Positions 35,151 to 48,334 of a DNA stretch of 64,000 nucleotides are shown piece by piece. Below the pieces are notes generated by a model. It saw only the letters and a program-made list of their open reading frames with translations. It had not been told where the DNA came from and ran no database searches. Positions within the stretch are counted from its first letter, which is position 1. Every line of letters starts with the position of its first letter. A program made the position numbers and the translations under genes. Source of the stretch: Liolophura sinensis (lineage: Eukaryota > Mollusca > Polyplacophora > Chitonida > Chitonidae); the NCBI RefSeq assembly GCF_032854445.1, contig NC_088298.1:12265504-12329503 (forward strand), in the 5' to 3' direction.

Positions 35151-37118
35151 GAGTGCGCGGGATATACCACACAGTTTTGGCCAGTTACTGACGAACTTTT
35201 TGAAAACGTGACCTACATAAATGGGTACCATACTGGTGGCGTACATAAGGTCTTCAACGAACGTGCGACGACACACAACGAATGGCCTCACGAGCGCCGC
35301 CCACTGTTTATTGTTACCAAAACCCAAGGAACATTGAGAACGCGGCTGTTAACGAAGACCAGAGTGAAACCCGCACCTCTTGTGTCCTAACGACTGAAAG
35401 TCAAGCACCTTAATCCCCACTTGGCCACTACAGTATTAACTCAGCTTTACCAATTACGAGACCAGTGGCTACAACACGAGCAGCACTGAATAACAGAACG
35501 TGCATAGCTGCTGACTCCATCGGCACCAATGTCCCGTGATATGGCGTAAAGTCTAGTCACCAAAGAGGTCTATGACCTGTAGACGGAAATGACGAGCTCT
35601 GAACACGGTTTGAGTTTCAGCCATGTATTGTCTTCATGTCCATTTGGGAGTTTTTGACCAGGTTGTTTGTGGTGGAGAAGTTTTAGCAGACGATCGTTGA
35701 TAATTGATTAGCAGGTCGATGGATGTTTAACATTACTGCACTTTCACGCCTTATTATCTTACTTTAACGCAAACGAGTGTGATATCCTCTGTTAGCCGAT
35801 TAAAGCCGAAGTTAAGCCTCTTTTGGTCTGTGAAAGTTGATAAGCTTTGAACAATGCACAAACCATTCCAGGAACGGACACCATACCAAAAGCAGGCTAA
35901 TATTATACGTATCTAAGTTACTATCTCTGAATACAGAACTGTCTGCATGGGCAGACATAAAATGCACCCCAAGATAAAAAAAACACAAGAAATACACAAC
36001 AAAATAATAAAAAAGACTACAGCTGCTAACCAATCTATTAAAATGACGTCATAGGCGCTTATTCCCATGTGCGAATTATACTTTACATTTAAACAGTCGA
36101 TTTAGACGTGAAGAAAACGTATTCATGAAGATACACGGGCTATTATTTCGACGATTAAATCTCTTCAAACAAATGGCCACTCAAACTATACAGCTCTTCT
36201 GGTAATTTCATCAGGCACTGAAGCACAAAAACAATCCACAGAACTAGTCAATTTTGTATACGTGCATCACGCCCCTTGATCCTGAAAACCGGCTCACACT
36301 GGCCATGTTTACAAAACAAGGTGTTTTAGACGGTAAGTTTATTATGCGTATCAAAGAAATAATCTCTTATCTCGTCACGACGTGAAATGGCAGGAACCTT
36401 ATATGACCAATATGTATTAAAAGAACGAAATATATTTTAAGGCTGAAGGGACCATTGCGTCAATACAACGACTCAGCGTCAACTCAAAGTGCAGGGCCAC
36501 GGGCCATTAACCTGACGAGGCAGCCCCTGGGGAGAGGATATCATGAAGACGATGAACCGTTACTCCACGCGCGAAAATAATCACCCTTCATAGTTGACGG
36601 ACGAGATGTAAACATTGGCAGAAAATCACAGCTTACGTAGAAGCATGTCGTGTTTATGAACATAGTGCACAGCTAAAACACAGTACCTTGAAGCATCATG
36701 GTTAGCTATGTTTTAGACAGTACGCTATTCCTATCGAAGCTTGATGCGTGGCAGATCGTAAAATATTTACCAAAATTAGATTGACGCGTTAATTATTCAG
36801 TAAAGGGAATACTGAAACAAATATAATGTGATAAGTTATTTATAGAATATAATACCTGAACAAAATGCCATTTACCCATGTATGGGCACGTCAGTTCTCA
36901 AACCCCGGATTAACTTTATAATGGACACTAGCTTTATTTCTGTCAGAAGATATAACCGTGTGATAAAAAAAAATTCACAAGGAAATAAGCAATAAGCATA
37001 TACAATGTAACGTATGAGTCTTAAACATGTAACATGCATGGCAACTGGCGACGACTGCAGTTTGCATAACATATTCAATCTACTGATGTATAACTAATAA
37101 CCTCTTTTTATATAACAC
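35151..37118. other. Intergenic, no gene seen
   Basis: Unique AT-rich DNA. No SINE, array or credible exon was found. The 73-codon minus frame at 35812-36033 (FYYFVVYFLCFFYLG) is hydrophobic by AT bias and not supported. Confidence 0.4.
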
Positions 37119-37130
37119 ACAACGCACATT

Positions 37131-37291
37131 TCTGGCCGTACGCGCGAAGGCCTTCAGCAACATGCGGATGGTCGTGGGTTTCCCCCGGGCTCTGCCCGGT
37201 TTCCTCCCACCATAATACTGGCCGCCGTCGTTTAAGTGAAATATTCTTAAGTACGGCGTAAAACACCACTCAAATAAATAAATAAATAAAT
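37131..37291 (+). repeat. 5'-truncated SINE with 12-bp target-site duplication
   Basis: Starts inside the family body at TCTGGCCGTACGCGCG, lacks the tRNA-like head, and ends AACACCACTCAAATAAATAA with TAAA repeats. ACAACGCACATT is present at 37119-37130 and at 37292-37303. This is the expected product of incomplete target-primed reverse transcription. The 97-codon minus frame over it is SINE-derived. Confidence 0.93.
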
Positions 37292-37572
37292 ACAACGCAC
37301 ATTCATGTATTGATGGTTTGTAACAGTAATATTGTGGCGTCAGGTCTGTTACGTCTACCCGGCATGTCAGCATCAGTAATATTCGACGTATGACATGCTT
37401 TTAATATGGAAAGTATATGAAAATATTAGTTTGCTCCCATGAGTTCAAGGATGTCTTGGACATTTTATCAGTATAGTTCATCCTGACAGCAGTCCCACTG
37501 CTGTCTGCCATGTGACGCTGTATCACTGGAATGCTATGTAGGGGATGCTGAGCGCGACACTTCAGTCTGTAA

Positions 37573-37706
37573 GTAATTTATTTAATTATTTATTTAATTG
37601 CTGGTATTCACCGTACTCAAGAATCTTTCACTTATTCGACGGCGGCCAGCATTGTGGTGGAAGGAAACACCCTCGACCATCCGCGGGTCACCCACGACCA
37701 TCCGCA
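37573..37706 (-). repeat. Rearranged SINE fragment
   Basis: Plus-strand reading: a TTTA-rich tail, ATTCACCGTACTCAAGAATC, CGACGGCGGCCAGCATTGTG, then two copies of CGACCATCCGC separated by GGGTCACCCA. The GGCAGAGCCCGGGGG part is missing and the CCATCCGC segment is duplicated. Confidence 0.8.
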
Positions 37707-37868
37707 AATATAACCAGTCACAGTAGCAGCATAGTCAGTGTTAAAGTTTGTATGGTATATTCCTAGTCACTCTAAGTTTCTTAAATTTTACGGTGAGTAG
37801 GCCTACAGTTGTCTTGTTAGTTACCTGGGAGTTATGGGCGGTATCTTCATCGTTGAACCAGATCGCCA

Positions 37869-37933
37869 GTTAGATCGACACGTTAGATCGCCACGTTAGA
37901 TCGACATGTTAAATCGACACGTTAAATCGACAC
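37869..37933. repeat. 13-bp tandem repeat, five copies
   Basis: GTTAGATCGACAC and near-variants (GCCAC, GACAT, GTTAAATC) repeat at exact 13-base steps from 37869. Confidence 0.93.
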
Positions 37934-38357
37934 GTCCTTTGCTTCTCTTTGCATGATTCCGTCACAATTTTAACATTTTACATACTGTCTGCATTTTTTG
38001 TGTTTTGTGTTCAACTTTGTTTCGGAAAGCGGTCTTGGTATTATTGACTCGGAGCGTCCATTTTGGTTTACAACTGTGTTTTGAAGCCTGGATCCTTGGC
38101 TAGCTGTGATTTGGGAAATGGTTCGAAAAATCTATATGTTTTCATAGGTTGAGATGTCCGAATTGAGAGTATACTACGAAACTTTTTACTTTTAACTCCA
38201 ATCATTCCTGCATGCTCTAGGGTATTTCATGTATAGAATGGCAGCGATGTTTGGAAAACTCCGTTGCCCTTGGCTTTGTCCCTAACTGTAATCTCATGAT
38301 ACAATGCTACAGCCGAAGCGACGAGCCTTGCCTGCGTTGGAATACATGACCTCATTA

Positions 38358-38553
38358 GCCCCGTTTACACTACCGCTTTTCAACCGGGCTCGGCCCTGAT
38401 GGGGCACGGCCCGGCAAAAAATTGGGTAGTCTAAACGGGTTAAGCGTACTCGGCACCGTGCCAGATTTGACCGGGCCGAACCCCTCAACGAGAGGTAGGC
38501 TCGACCCAGCTGAAGCTCGGCTCGGCTAGCCAAACGTGTAGTGTAAACGCGTC
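38358..38553. mobile_element. GC-rich MITE with GTTTACACTAC termini
   Basis: CGTTTACACTAC at 38362-38373 is the exact complement of GTAGTGTAAACG at 38538-38549. The interior is unusually GC-rich for this window (GGGCTCGGCCCTGATGGGGC, GACCGGGCCGAACCCC). The size of about 195 bases and lack of a transposase frame fit a non-autonomous DNA transposon. The GTTTACACT-type end is seen in several cut-and-paste families, so I do not assign one. The 79-codon minus frame here is element-derived. Confidence 0.6.
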
Positions 38554-38670
38554 ACCGTGCCTGGCCCGCTCATAGGACTTAACTGCGCATGCTTAAAGGC
38601 AACTTCCTCTGACCTTCCACTTCCGGCTTTTCAATTGGCGCACTTTTTTTCGAACAATAAGAATTTAAAT

Positions 38671-38750
38671 ATGTCAACAAATCGTGGCGCTACTTGGACA
38701 AAAGAGGAGACAACAAAAGAGTGCAGCCACAAATGTCATCATAAGCATTT
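38671..38750 (+). pseudogene. Possible Myb/SANT-like domain fragment
   Basis: From the ATG at 38671 the frame reads MSTNRGATWTKEETTK. The string RGATWTKEET resembles the start of the trihelix-type Myb/SANT-like DNA-binding domains common in genes derived from DNA transposons. After about 25 residues the frame runs into a T-run and the similarity is lost; an overlapping frame continues at 38766 without clear homology. If real, this is a decayed transposon-derived gene next to the GC-rich MITE. Chance similarity over ten residues cannot be excluded. Confidence 0.22.
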
Positions 38751-38954
38751 TTTTCCACCGCTGGTGTGCCTGCAAACGAATTCTCCGAGACTGGCTATGA
38801 AAATAATTCAACGAGAACATCATACAGGTGGATGTATATGAGTTTCGAAAAGGCCGTCTGTATCGACAGCAATGATGCAGTCAAGTATGACAAGCAGGGA
38901 TCCGTAATAAAGCAAATGACAACCTCAACGCCGTTTAAGCATGGAGATAAATAA

Positions 38955-41575
38955 TCGACCATAACTCTTGGCGTTAGACAGAACGGTATACGTACTAACG
39001 TCAGACTTAGTTTCACTTAATTAATATGAGGTATTCACTTCTAATGTAGAAATCAGTTACTGACCATTTTAACCACTGAGGTCAAGTGGTCAAATTCAAC
39101 TTTTGCCGACTCAGCTGAGGCCTTACACGAGAAAGTTCGTCAGCTGGAAGAGGGGAGGTGAAACGTTATGGAATACAGCGCTGAACAGCTCACGTGACCT
39201 CTAACTCCGGTATCGCCGTCGAATTCCGCCCACAGCAACATTTTGGACATTAAGAGTAGGATGTCTCACACGTACTATGTTACTGAGACGACAGTGTCTA
39301 AATTGAAGTGTCATGGCGTGTTTACACTGATTTATAATTCAATATGTAATAAAAGCTACCGGTCTAGATATAGTATGTGAGAGTGGCTGTCCCGTCCATT
39401 AATACTGGCGTGTGGCCTAGCGATCAGGGGGCGACAGACGACTCCGTTAAAACTCCAGTGACAGCAGTCTGCTTGGAACTATCGAGTCTCGTCTGAGCAC
39501 GCCTAAATGCCTCCTCCCCACGGAAAGCACGTGACTGGCTTTCCTATCACACATTAAATGCACCTGTGGATACGGTGGAGATAAGTGGTTGGATACCCAA
39601 TTATGAGCAAAGACCAATACAATACTCTATTCTCAGATTATGATAGTAGTACAGGACAGATTTAATTATTTAACATTAGGCCAAGTTATCAAATCTGTCC
39701 TACCATTAGAAGAATATACAGTGTCCTGGAAGGACTGGTTAAAAGGAATTTAGACAATGACATCCGCGTCGTGTAAAGTTGATGCTTACGCAGAAAAGTG
39801 ACGGCATTTCGGTTATTTGACACACGTCTCAGATTAGACAAAATCTTGCGTGAGCATCATATTACTAAATGTATCGCTTATTTTATCACTATATTGTTGT
39901 TTCCCAAAGAGTCATTTGTTTCACATATTTCAGATACCTACCGGGCGAGAATAGATCTCAGCTTCCTTATTTTAGCTTGGAGAAATACCTGCAAAACAAC
40001 AAATACCCTACAAACAAGTAGTGAACCTCAGGAGTTGTGCGCATGCGCGTGGACCAAAAGATAAATAAAAGACTGAAACGGTCGAATATGGGGTAATAAA
40101 CACAACATCTTCACACAGTTAGTATAACAATAACAAACAACGATTAATTGAAATGATTATTTTTATAAAAGATAAACGCACAGTCTGTGGTGAACCATTT
40201 AAACAGCCAGGTACTTTTTACTTTTAGCCGGTTTTGAACTGGGTGAAAACGTGAACATTTTCATAACAAAACATATTTATTGGTCGAATGATCTACAAAA
40301 CATGTTCCGTTGTAAGCTGTATACACGCTGATATTATTTCAGTGGGACTTTATCATAAGTGCACTGGTTATAGAGCGTAGTAGGCATAGTGACGGATACT
40401 CCCGTGAACCGTCCCCCCTCCAGCAAACACATCAATATGAGATGATCGTGTTGTTCAAAGAGACGATCATATCTGGACAGCCGAGGAAAAGATAAATCAC
40501 ACACACACAGAAAAGAAAAAAAACCCAAAAAACACTAAAAAAAAAAAACCAAAACACCGGTGTGTTCTGCTGTCTTTTCCACTTTGCTAGAGTATGAATT
40601 ATTGAAGATTTTACATTAGCTGGAGTATTTTGCATTGGTCACCAGCCTGCAACTTCTAGGCGTAATGTATGTGAGAAGCAATGCCGACTGGCAATCTCTA
40701 CCATCCTACAGCGGTAGTCGAATTCCAAGGCAACTCGTGTTACTGAACGTCAGCTTGCTTGAGATTAAAATCCACATCTTGCTATTGCGTGACAAAGCAT
40801 CTTTGAAGTTAAGAACACCGACCAAATGACGTCAGCATATAGTAAGCCGATACAGGGGGAGGGGGGGGGGGGCGTTTATATTTCATCAACCCTGAAGCTT
40901 ATGGTATGCATGATGCATGAAGTTTGGATGCTAGAGATTTCGTGGTACATGAAACTTACAGGACTGTTGGATAACCCGGAAAAGTAGCTAAAGTAAAGTA
41001 ATTAAAAGTGCTACATGTACGCTCAAAGGGAAATACGAGCATATGTAACATTTTAAGAAGAATACAAAACGTATGTTTAGCAAACGCATTGAATTATTGA
41101 TAGTGATGTTTCGACATGGCCTCTAGAATAGTGGAAAAGAAAAAACAGATCGTACTGAAATGGGAAAGCAACCGAACATCCTAAAAGCAGATCATATGTA
41201 GGAAACAGATCTATGGATTCGCATTTATTTGATTCAACTCCGGAACAACAGATTAAATCTATGTGTAGACAATAGTTATAACGGGAAGACACTGTTGCAA
41301 GTTTCCACAATACAAGAGACTATAACGTGGAGAGTAATACCAGAGCAGCGGCGACAGTAAAATAGTTAGAAAATAGTCACACGTAATGGTGAAATTCGAC
41401 CTCTTGTCAGCTACCCTTAGGGTTTTCATTCATCGGGCCCAAAATTGACCCGGTAATACAGAGACCAAAAAACGTGTGCGCATACAGAATTGTGATGCAT
41501 GCACTAAAAAGATCTGCAGAGATCTCGTGTATCGCGCATGAGAACGAGATGTTTTAGGACATACATATTCCATCG
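38955..41575. other. Intergenic, no gene seen
   Basis: Unique sequence with A-rich (40510-40550) and G-rich (40854-40872) simple tracts. No exon is supported. Confidence 0.4.
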
Positions 41576-41586
41576 AAATGCTGAAT

Positions 41587-41840
41587 TTCTTTATTTATTC
41601 GATTGGTGTTTTACGCCGTACTCAAGAATATTTCACTTATACGACGGCGGCCAGCATTATGGTGGGAGGAAACTGGGCAGAGCCCGAGGGAAACCCACGA
41701 CCATCCACAGGTTGCTGCAAGACCTTCCCACGAAGCCAGCTTGAGCTGGACTTGAGCTCACAACGACGGCATTGGTGAGAGGCTCCTGGGTCATTACGCT
41801 GCGCTAGCGCGCTAACCGACTGAGCCACGGGGGCCCCTTA
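41587..41840 (-). repeat. Full-length SINE with 11-bp target-site duplication
   Basis: A well preserved copy: tail TTTATTTATTCGATTGGTGT, GTTTTACGCCGTACTCAAG, body, and head complement ending GCGCTAACCGACTGAGCCAC and GGGGGCCCC. AAATGCTGAAT lies at 41576-41586 and 41841-41851. A stretch of the head near CGAAGCCAGC has lost about 15 bases relative to the copy at 52439. The plus and minus frames of 63-68 codons here are SINE-derived. Confidence 0.95.
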
Positions 41841-41851
41841 AAATGCTGAAT

Positions 41852-44545
41852 GAAGTTATGAAATGTTCACATGGTCGTCATTTAAGGACAATGTACTGAT
41901 ATCCAGAAATCACAAGCCATAAAGAAGTATGTATTTTAAAACGAATAATGGATTAACTTTCATAAACTTATATTGTACTTGAGCTAACAAAGCAATATAT
42001 TTTAGCATGCTGCAACATTGTAGGCAGGGTATAGCAAATGGGGCCAAGAAAACGATACCGTGCTCTGATTGTCAAGCGTGAGTAAACGGCGGAAGTAACT
42101 GTGACTACCCTTATAGGGTGTTGTCACAAACACTCTGTAGCTGTATTAAGATGTTCACTATTTGACTACATATTGTACTGTGTTATATTACAATTACAAA
42201 ACAATAGTGAAGGTAGACAAGATTTACGTAAATGGGTCCACATCGTTCATCTTTCAACGCTAATAAATATTCGCCAGCATATACTCACTTCGCTTCTCCA
42301 TGCTGTTATAGACTTCTGATATCCAGTTATCCAGCCTTTCTGATTCAGGTCCACTTCCGCGGTACTGTAAACGTTGCTAAGTAGCTGCTGACTAAGTTAT
42401 CACGTTTCTGGTTACCAGTTTGGTATAGCTGGCCGGAGCAATGCGGAGCAGTAGCGGGATGTATGCGAAGAAAAATCGAAATGTTACGGCATCAGATACA
42501 CACTATATAATATTATTATTGTACGTCAGATGTTTGACGAATAGCCTGGGACAAGAATAATCTTGTTGAGAACAACAGTTGAACTATGAAAACAGCGTGG
42601 TGAATCGTAATGATATTCTACACGGTATGTACCATAGACACACAAGATAAATCATCAACACACGTCAGCGCAGATGATACAAGATCCCGTGAGTATTACG
42701 CCGAGTCACCAGGTCGTTTGATGGTCCGTGGCTTGCAGGTTGATGTATGACACACTCAGTGTGCATGTGGGTCGAGCACAATCCTCTTGACTTTACCAAG
42801 AGTTGATTCAGTCAAATCAGGAAAAACTAGAACCGTGACACATTTCAGTACGATCTATTTTAGTCTTCAACACGGCACCAGTTTGGTTCCAAGATAAGAG
42901 TGCTGCACCGTTAAAGGTATCAGATAAAAGATTATCCGCAGTGAGGTAAATCCACGGAACCCTTAATTGTCAAGCACAGAATGGAATAAAGACTGGTTAT
43001 GTCCAGGTCTGGGGACGACAGAGAACAGATCACTTGATCAAAGCGATAATCCATATACACACCCGGTTAGACACACCTGTCACATAGGAATTTGCTTGCA
43101 GGGTACAGAATGTAGGTCTTTCTCTACGCGGAGAGTGTGGCGGAGAACACAAAACTTTGAGGAATATTTAAAAGGAATCCAAGTGTACCACAGTATTATG
43201 TAAAGGAGAATATAAATATTCCAAACTTAACTGCACCGATATAGAAACATCCCGTGTGTGTCCTTACAACTTTATTGACAAGCAAAAACCGCGCTCTCCA
43301 GCACCCAAATTAAAGGTGGTCACTTGACGTTTGTTGATATATATGGTATGAGGTTGATCGCAGGTTGAGTGAGGCCAGCGTCTTGGACCAAAGGGCCTGA
43401 TAGTAGAGTGTTCCGTTATACCTCTCCTCACCTATGCTTAACTCCGCTACTCCAGGAATCCGCTGACAGCGCTAATTTATCGGGTTAGAGCCATCACAGA
43501 CAATCCATAGCAGGGTCTTCCAGTCCTTAGGCGTGATAATCACATGGCCAACATCCCAGACTCCATGCTGAATTGTTTAATATCCGAAAGCCCTTGATGG
43601 AAATCTAGAGACTAAAGTGATAAGAAAGCCTGAAGTAATAGAACCTGGCTGGTGTGCACGATGTCCTTACCACAGCAGCAGTGACACCCTTAAAACTCTA
43701 CTCTCTAACTCACCAAACTCCCGGCTCACCCTACGAGAGCTTTGCGACGACTCACGCAGCCACTGAGAGCCACCTCTACGCGGGACAGTCCCTCGGCCCA
43801 TTCCATCTAGTCGATGACATTTTATGGCTGGGTTAGATCGACAGGCCGGTTAACGGATCGACCCCCACGATGAATGCCAATCAGAGGACGGGGCATCGTT
43901 CCTGCAGTCACGCCCGCTAACAAGGCTCATATGACCCATAAGCTGTCTGCCCTGTAATTGTCACGGGTTCTAATAGGTCTCTTCAGGGCCCACTCCGAAA
44001 GACTAGTGGGTAATGATATGTCTTAATTCTTGTCTCTACAACCTTTTGTCGTACTGGTTACAAGGTGTCAGTCATGAGCCAGATGCCGTGTTGGCCTCCA
44101 CCCAAAACTACTCTCGGGTGATCTCCACATGTCTCTGGTTATTACTCAGTCTATGTTGTAATTACCACGCAGGCTCGGCTGGCCGGACATATGACCATAG
44201 TGATTTACCGTTATCGCTTTAACATTTACACCTCCGTGTTAAGAAGAGCCAAAGGGACAGGTGGATTCCATACAAGAGGGGAACCAATGATGAGATTCAC
44301 TCTTAGGTATTCATTTAAAATGAACTTCACCCCCCCCCCTCCGCCCATCTTCTCCCCACTTCCGCATATCACCCGTAAAGTGTCTATTCCACACATGTCC
44401 ACTCTTATACATCCCAATACACCTACACAGGCAGTAAAAGCAGAGCAGCGAGGATAGTGATATATTGCCAGTGGTAAATTAGTAGCAAATTCCAAATTAT
44501 GTCTAAAAACCAAAAATTACAATTTGCATCGTAGCTTTTAAAGAA
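41852..44545. other. Intergenic, no gene seen
   Basis: Unique DNA. A CCCCCCCCCTCCGCCC tract lies near 44331. Frames of 60-95 codons show no recognisable domains or good splice context. Confidence 0.4.
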
Positions 44546-44546
44546 T

Positions 44547-44585
<39 letters not shown>

Positions 44586-44737
44586 TTTGATTGATTGATG
44601 TTTTACGCCCTAACTAAAGAATATTTCACTTATTCGACGGCGGCCAGCATTATTGTGGGAGGAAACCTGGCAGAGCCCGGGGGAAACTCCCGACCATCCG
44701 CAGGTTGCTGGAAAATCTTCCCACTTACGGCTCTTTA
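44546..44737 (-). repeat. 5'-truncated SINE with a long (TTTA)n tail
   Basis: About eleven TTTA units lead into TTGATTGATGTTTTACGCCC and the family body up to TCTTCCCACTTACGGC; the tRNA-like head is missing. Imperfectly matching sequences flank it (CTTTTAAAGAATT and CTCTTTAAGAAATT), which may be an eroded target-site duplication. Confidence 0.9.
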
Positions 44738-44761
44738 AGAAATTAACATGCATGTCTGTCT

Positions 44762-44884
44762 TCTTATTTCTTTATCTGAGTGTTGTTAATTGCCCTACAT
44801 ACTCAAGAATTTTTCACTGACAGGATAGCTGTCAATTTTACGGGTGGGGCGAAACAGGAAGACTTGGACTAAACCATCGACCAT
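44762..44884 (-). repeat. Highly diverged SINE remnant
   Basis: Phrases TTATTTCTTTATCTGAGTGT, TACTCAAGAATTTTTCACTG and GGGTGGGGCGAAACAGG follow the order of the family consensus but with heavy substitution. It lies 24 bases from the previous, younger copy. Confidence 0.6.
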
Positions 44885-47193
44885 TGTCAAACTACTAACG
44901 GACTTCACACGTGACGTAGGACTGCACAAATGGCCACGCGTTCTTCATCGGCCTGTTAGTGTCACCAAGACCCCACAAACCTCAAGAGAGTGGAAATCTA
45001 CAAGTTTGCTGTCCAAGGACACCAGATTGTTATCAACTCAAACTGGTCTCTGTTTATACTAACTCGGGGCTGTGTCGAACAGGTATCTAAATTCTTACTG
45101 AGGAATCCAATGCTACTTCGTATTTTCTGTGTCATCATGGAGGATTTGGAAGAGAGCTCGACCGAGTAATTGACTTCTGATTGCTTGTACCGTAGGCTAC
45201 ATTGTGCATATGTATAACCACAGTTGTCTAATTTCTACTTCATTAACAAAAGCCGGAGAGATCTACACAATGGGATCTAGAACTGCATTAACTAGATGGT
45301 GACTGTGCAACTTACAAGCAACAGCGAAACAGTCGCCAGAAACAAGGCCTTGTCCAAAAGCTAGCTTACTCTTGTAAATCTTGGCGTTGATCTGTGCGTT
45401 TAAACATTCGTACACCAGCTGTCAACCAATAAGGACGTTCCAGGTCAATAATCCCAAGACAAGTTCCCAAAACGATGCATAACTCAAACCACCTAAAAAC
45501 CAAGAATGTATTCAAAGTACGAAAATAGAACAGAATCATGAAAAAAAGAGAAGCAGTCAACACTTTTCAATGATGTTCGAAAGACGCAATTTATGTTTTA
45601 AGCGACTGGGTGAAATCAGCCTCCTAATCGTGTATCATGCTAGAAGATCAGTTGGCGATAATAAAATATGTATCTCAGTTGCGCTTTGATTGCAACTATT
45701 CATATATCCCACGTGGCAATCTAATTGAATACGATGACTATACGTGTGCCAACGCACATTAGTTTACCAATCATAACCATCATCATGCACGTTCCTGACC
45801 AACATTCGCAAGACCAATTTCCAAAAAAAACCTCCCACACAAACCACCAAAGAAAGTATATAAAATCACAAAGTAAGGATTGATTTATACAAAGTGAAGC
45901 AAGCAAAAATTTTTAATGATGCCGGAGATACATATTAATCAAGCAAGAGCAATAACATAGTTTAAGTCAGTTCTCTCTGGGTTTTATTCTGAATTAAAAG
46001 TGGGAAATGGGTGTGTTTCAGTGGTTACACTTGTCCACACTCTCAATGTTCGTTGGACTTTGTAGGAAGTCGACGTTCGTTCGTCCCTCCGCGCACTCTT
46101 GAGTTCGTTGAATACCAGTTGTCCTCCACAAATAAGGCGTGAAAGTTTATCAGAAAGGTACCAAATGTCGAAAGGTACCAAATGTCAAGAACCCAGATGA
46201 ATTCTGGGTTCTTGGTCTTTGACCAGTGGAGGTAACAAATACAAAGACCACTGTGAAGAATACAAACAAGTTATACTGGCGTGTATGATAAACACAATTT
46301 TAACACGTATCTCAACATTAGATAGAAAAACAAAATTGCATATGGAAAGTGCGCATGCATATCTTTTTGCTACTTACATATGTTAATATCCATGTTATCT
46401 TGTAAAGTCTTTAGGCACAATTTACTGGCGTCTTTCATACACAATGCATCCTGGTAATCACCTTTTATATGTGGTGGTGTGTACGACATTTGCATCTCGT
46501 GCCGAACGTGAATAGACGGTGAGCAAGTTGCGTAATTAAAGCTTAATACCGGCCGAGCTATCCTGGGTAGTATCTAGGTCACTACTTGACGTATAGGATA
46601 ATGATAGAGGCCGGGTGCGGTGCCCCGGGCTGGAAACATCAAACACATCCGTCCCTGCTCACCCCTGACATACAGGCATAGCACAGTTAGCAGCCAAAGT
46701 CAGTCAAGAGAAAACTCAATTATTATCTCACATCCCGTAATATGTCTCTTTTGAAAAAAAATCCCTGACGCCCAACACAAATTAGCTAAAAGCATCCGCG
46801 GTTGAATCCTGCGGGACTGTAGCTCGTGTACAGCTGAAGCTTCAGTGATATATCGGTAAGTCAGCATGACGCCGCGGTATGAACTCATCGAGGTCACATC
46901 TTGTGCTCTGAAGTCGGATTTCCGCAAAAGTTGTCATATTGGATTTCAATAGAGAACTTTTTGATCCCGCTGTTGATTGCCTATTCCAATCAATATGACA
47001 ACGGAAAAAAAAATCCAATGGCAGGGCGTCTGATAACACAACAATTATACTAATGACCAGCCTGTACTCTTTATGAGCGATCAACTCAGCTTCTTTTACC
47101 GTAAGTCAACTCGGTCTTTTCTACAGAAAACTACAAAAGGAATGAATACCTTGATATTCTTATTAATCAGTTCTGGGGATTGTAATGAAGTAG
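44885..47193. other. Intergenic, no gene seen
   Basis: Unique sequence. A short direct repeat (GAAAGGTACCAAATGTC, twice) occurs at 46153-46187. GAACCCAGATGAATTCTGGGTTC at 46190-46212 is a near-perfect palindrome (read as GAACCCAGA, TGAAT, TCTGGGTTC). No gene supported. Confidence 0.4.
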
Positions 47194-48105
47194 GTTAATA
47201 AGTAGTGGTTGTAATCCATACTAATGCAGGTGGTCGGTACTGTGTATGGTAATGGATGAGGTCATTAGGTTCTGGTTGTGATCCATAATAATACAGGTGA
47301 CCAGTACTGTGTATGGTAATGGAGGAGGTCATTATGTTCTGATCGTAATCCATACTAATGCAGGTGATCGGTACTGTGTATGGTAATGGAGGAGGTCATA
47401 ATGTTCTGGTCGTGATCCACACTAATGCAGGTGACCAGTGCTGTGTATGGTAATGGAGGAGGTCATTAGGTTCTGGTTGTGATCCATAATAATACAGGTG
47501 ACCAGTACTGTGTATGGTAATGGGTGAGGTCATTATGTTCTGATCGTAATCCATACTAATGCAGGTGATCGGTACTGTGTATGATAATGGAGGAGGTCAT
47601 TATGTTCTGATCGTAATCCATACTAATGCAGGTGCTCGGTACTGTGTATGGTAATGGAGGATGTCATTATGTTCTGGTCGTGATCCATACTAATACCGGT
47701 GACCAGTGCTGTGTATGGTAATGGGTGAGGTCATTATGTTCTGGTCGTGATCCATAATAATGCAGGTGGTCAGTACTGTGTATGGTAATGGGTGAGGTCA
47801 TTATGTTCTGGTCGTGATCCATACTAATGCAGCTGGTCGGTACTGTGTATGGTAATGGGTGAGGTCATTATGTTCTGATCGTAATCCATACTAATGCAGG
47901 TGATCGGTACTGTGTATGATAATGGAGGAGGTCATTATGTTCTGGTCGTGATCCATACTAATGCAGGTGGTCGGTACTGTGTATGGTAATGGAGGAGGTC
48001 ATTATGTTCTGGTCGTGATCCATAATAATACAGGTGGTCAGTACTGTGTATGATAATGGATGAGATCATTATGTTCTGGTCGTGATCCATAATAATACAG
48101 GTGGT
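47194..48105. repeat. 67-bp minisatellite running into an assembly gap
   Basis: About 13.6 units with an exact 67-base period (for example GTCATT at 47261, 47328 and 47395). Units contain CAGGTGATCGGTACTGTGTA and GGTAATGGAGGAGGTCATTA with variants at a few positions that recur between non-adjacent units, suggesting higher-order duplication. The array is cut by the N gap, so its true length is unknown. Confidence 0.97.
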
Positions 48106-48305
48106 NNNNNNNNNNNNNNNNNNNNNNNNNNNNNNNNNNNNNNNNNNNNNNNNNNNNNNNNNNNNNNNNNNNNNNNNNNNNNNNNNNNNNNNNNNNNNNN
48201 NNNNNNNNNNNNNNNNNNNNNNNNNNNNNNNNNNNNNNNNNNNNNNNNNNNNNNNNNNNNNNNNNNNNNNNNNNNNNNNNNNNNNNNNNNNNNNNNNNNN
48301 NNNNN
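48106..48305. other. Assembly gap of 200 N
   Basis: Exactly 200 Ns, a common placeholder size. The sequence resumes outside the minisatellite. All frames crossing it are artefacts. Confidence 0.99.
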
Positions 48306-48334
48306 GCATTTTCCCAGGGAACAAATACAGCGAC

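Noticed and set aside
47194-48105. CRISPR-like regular repeats
   Set aside because: The 67-bp units are directly adjacent with no unique spacers, and the sequence is eukaryotic; this is a minisatellite.
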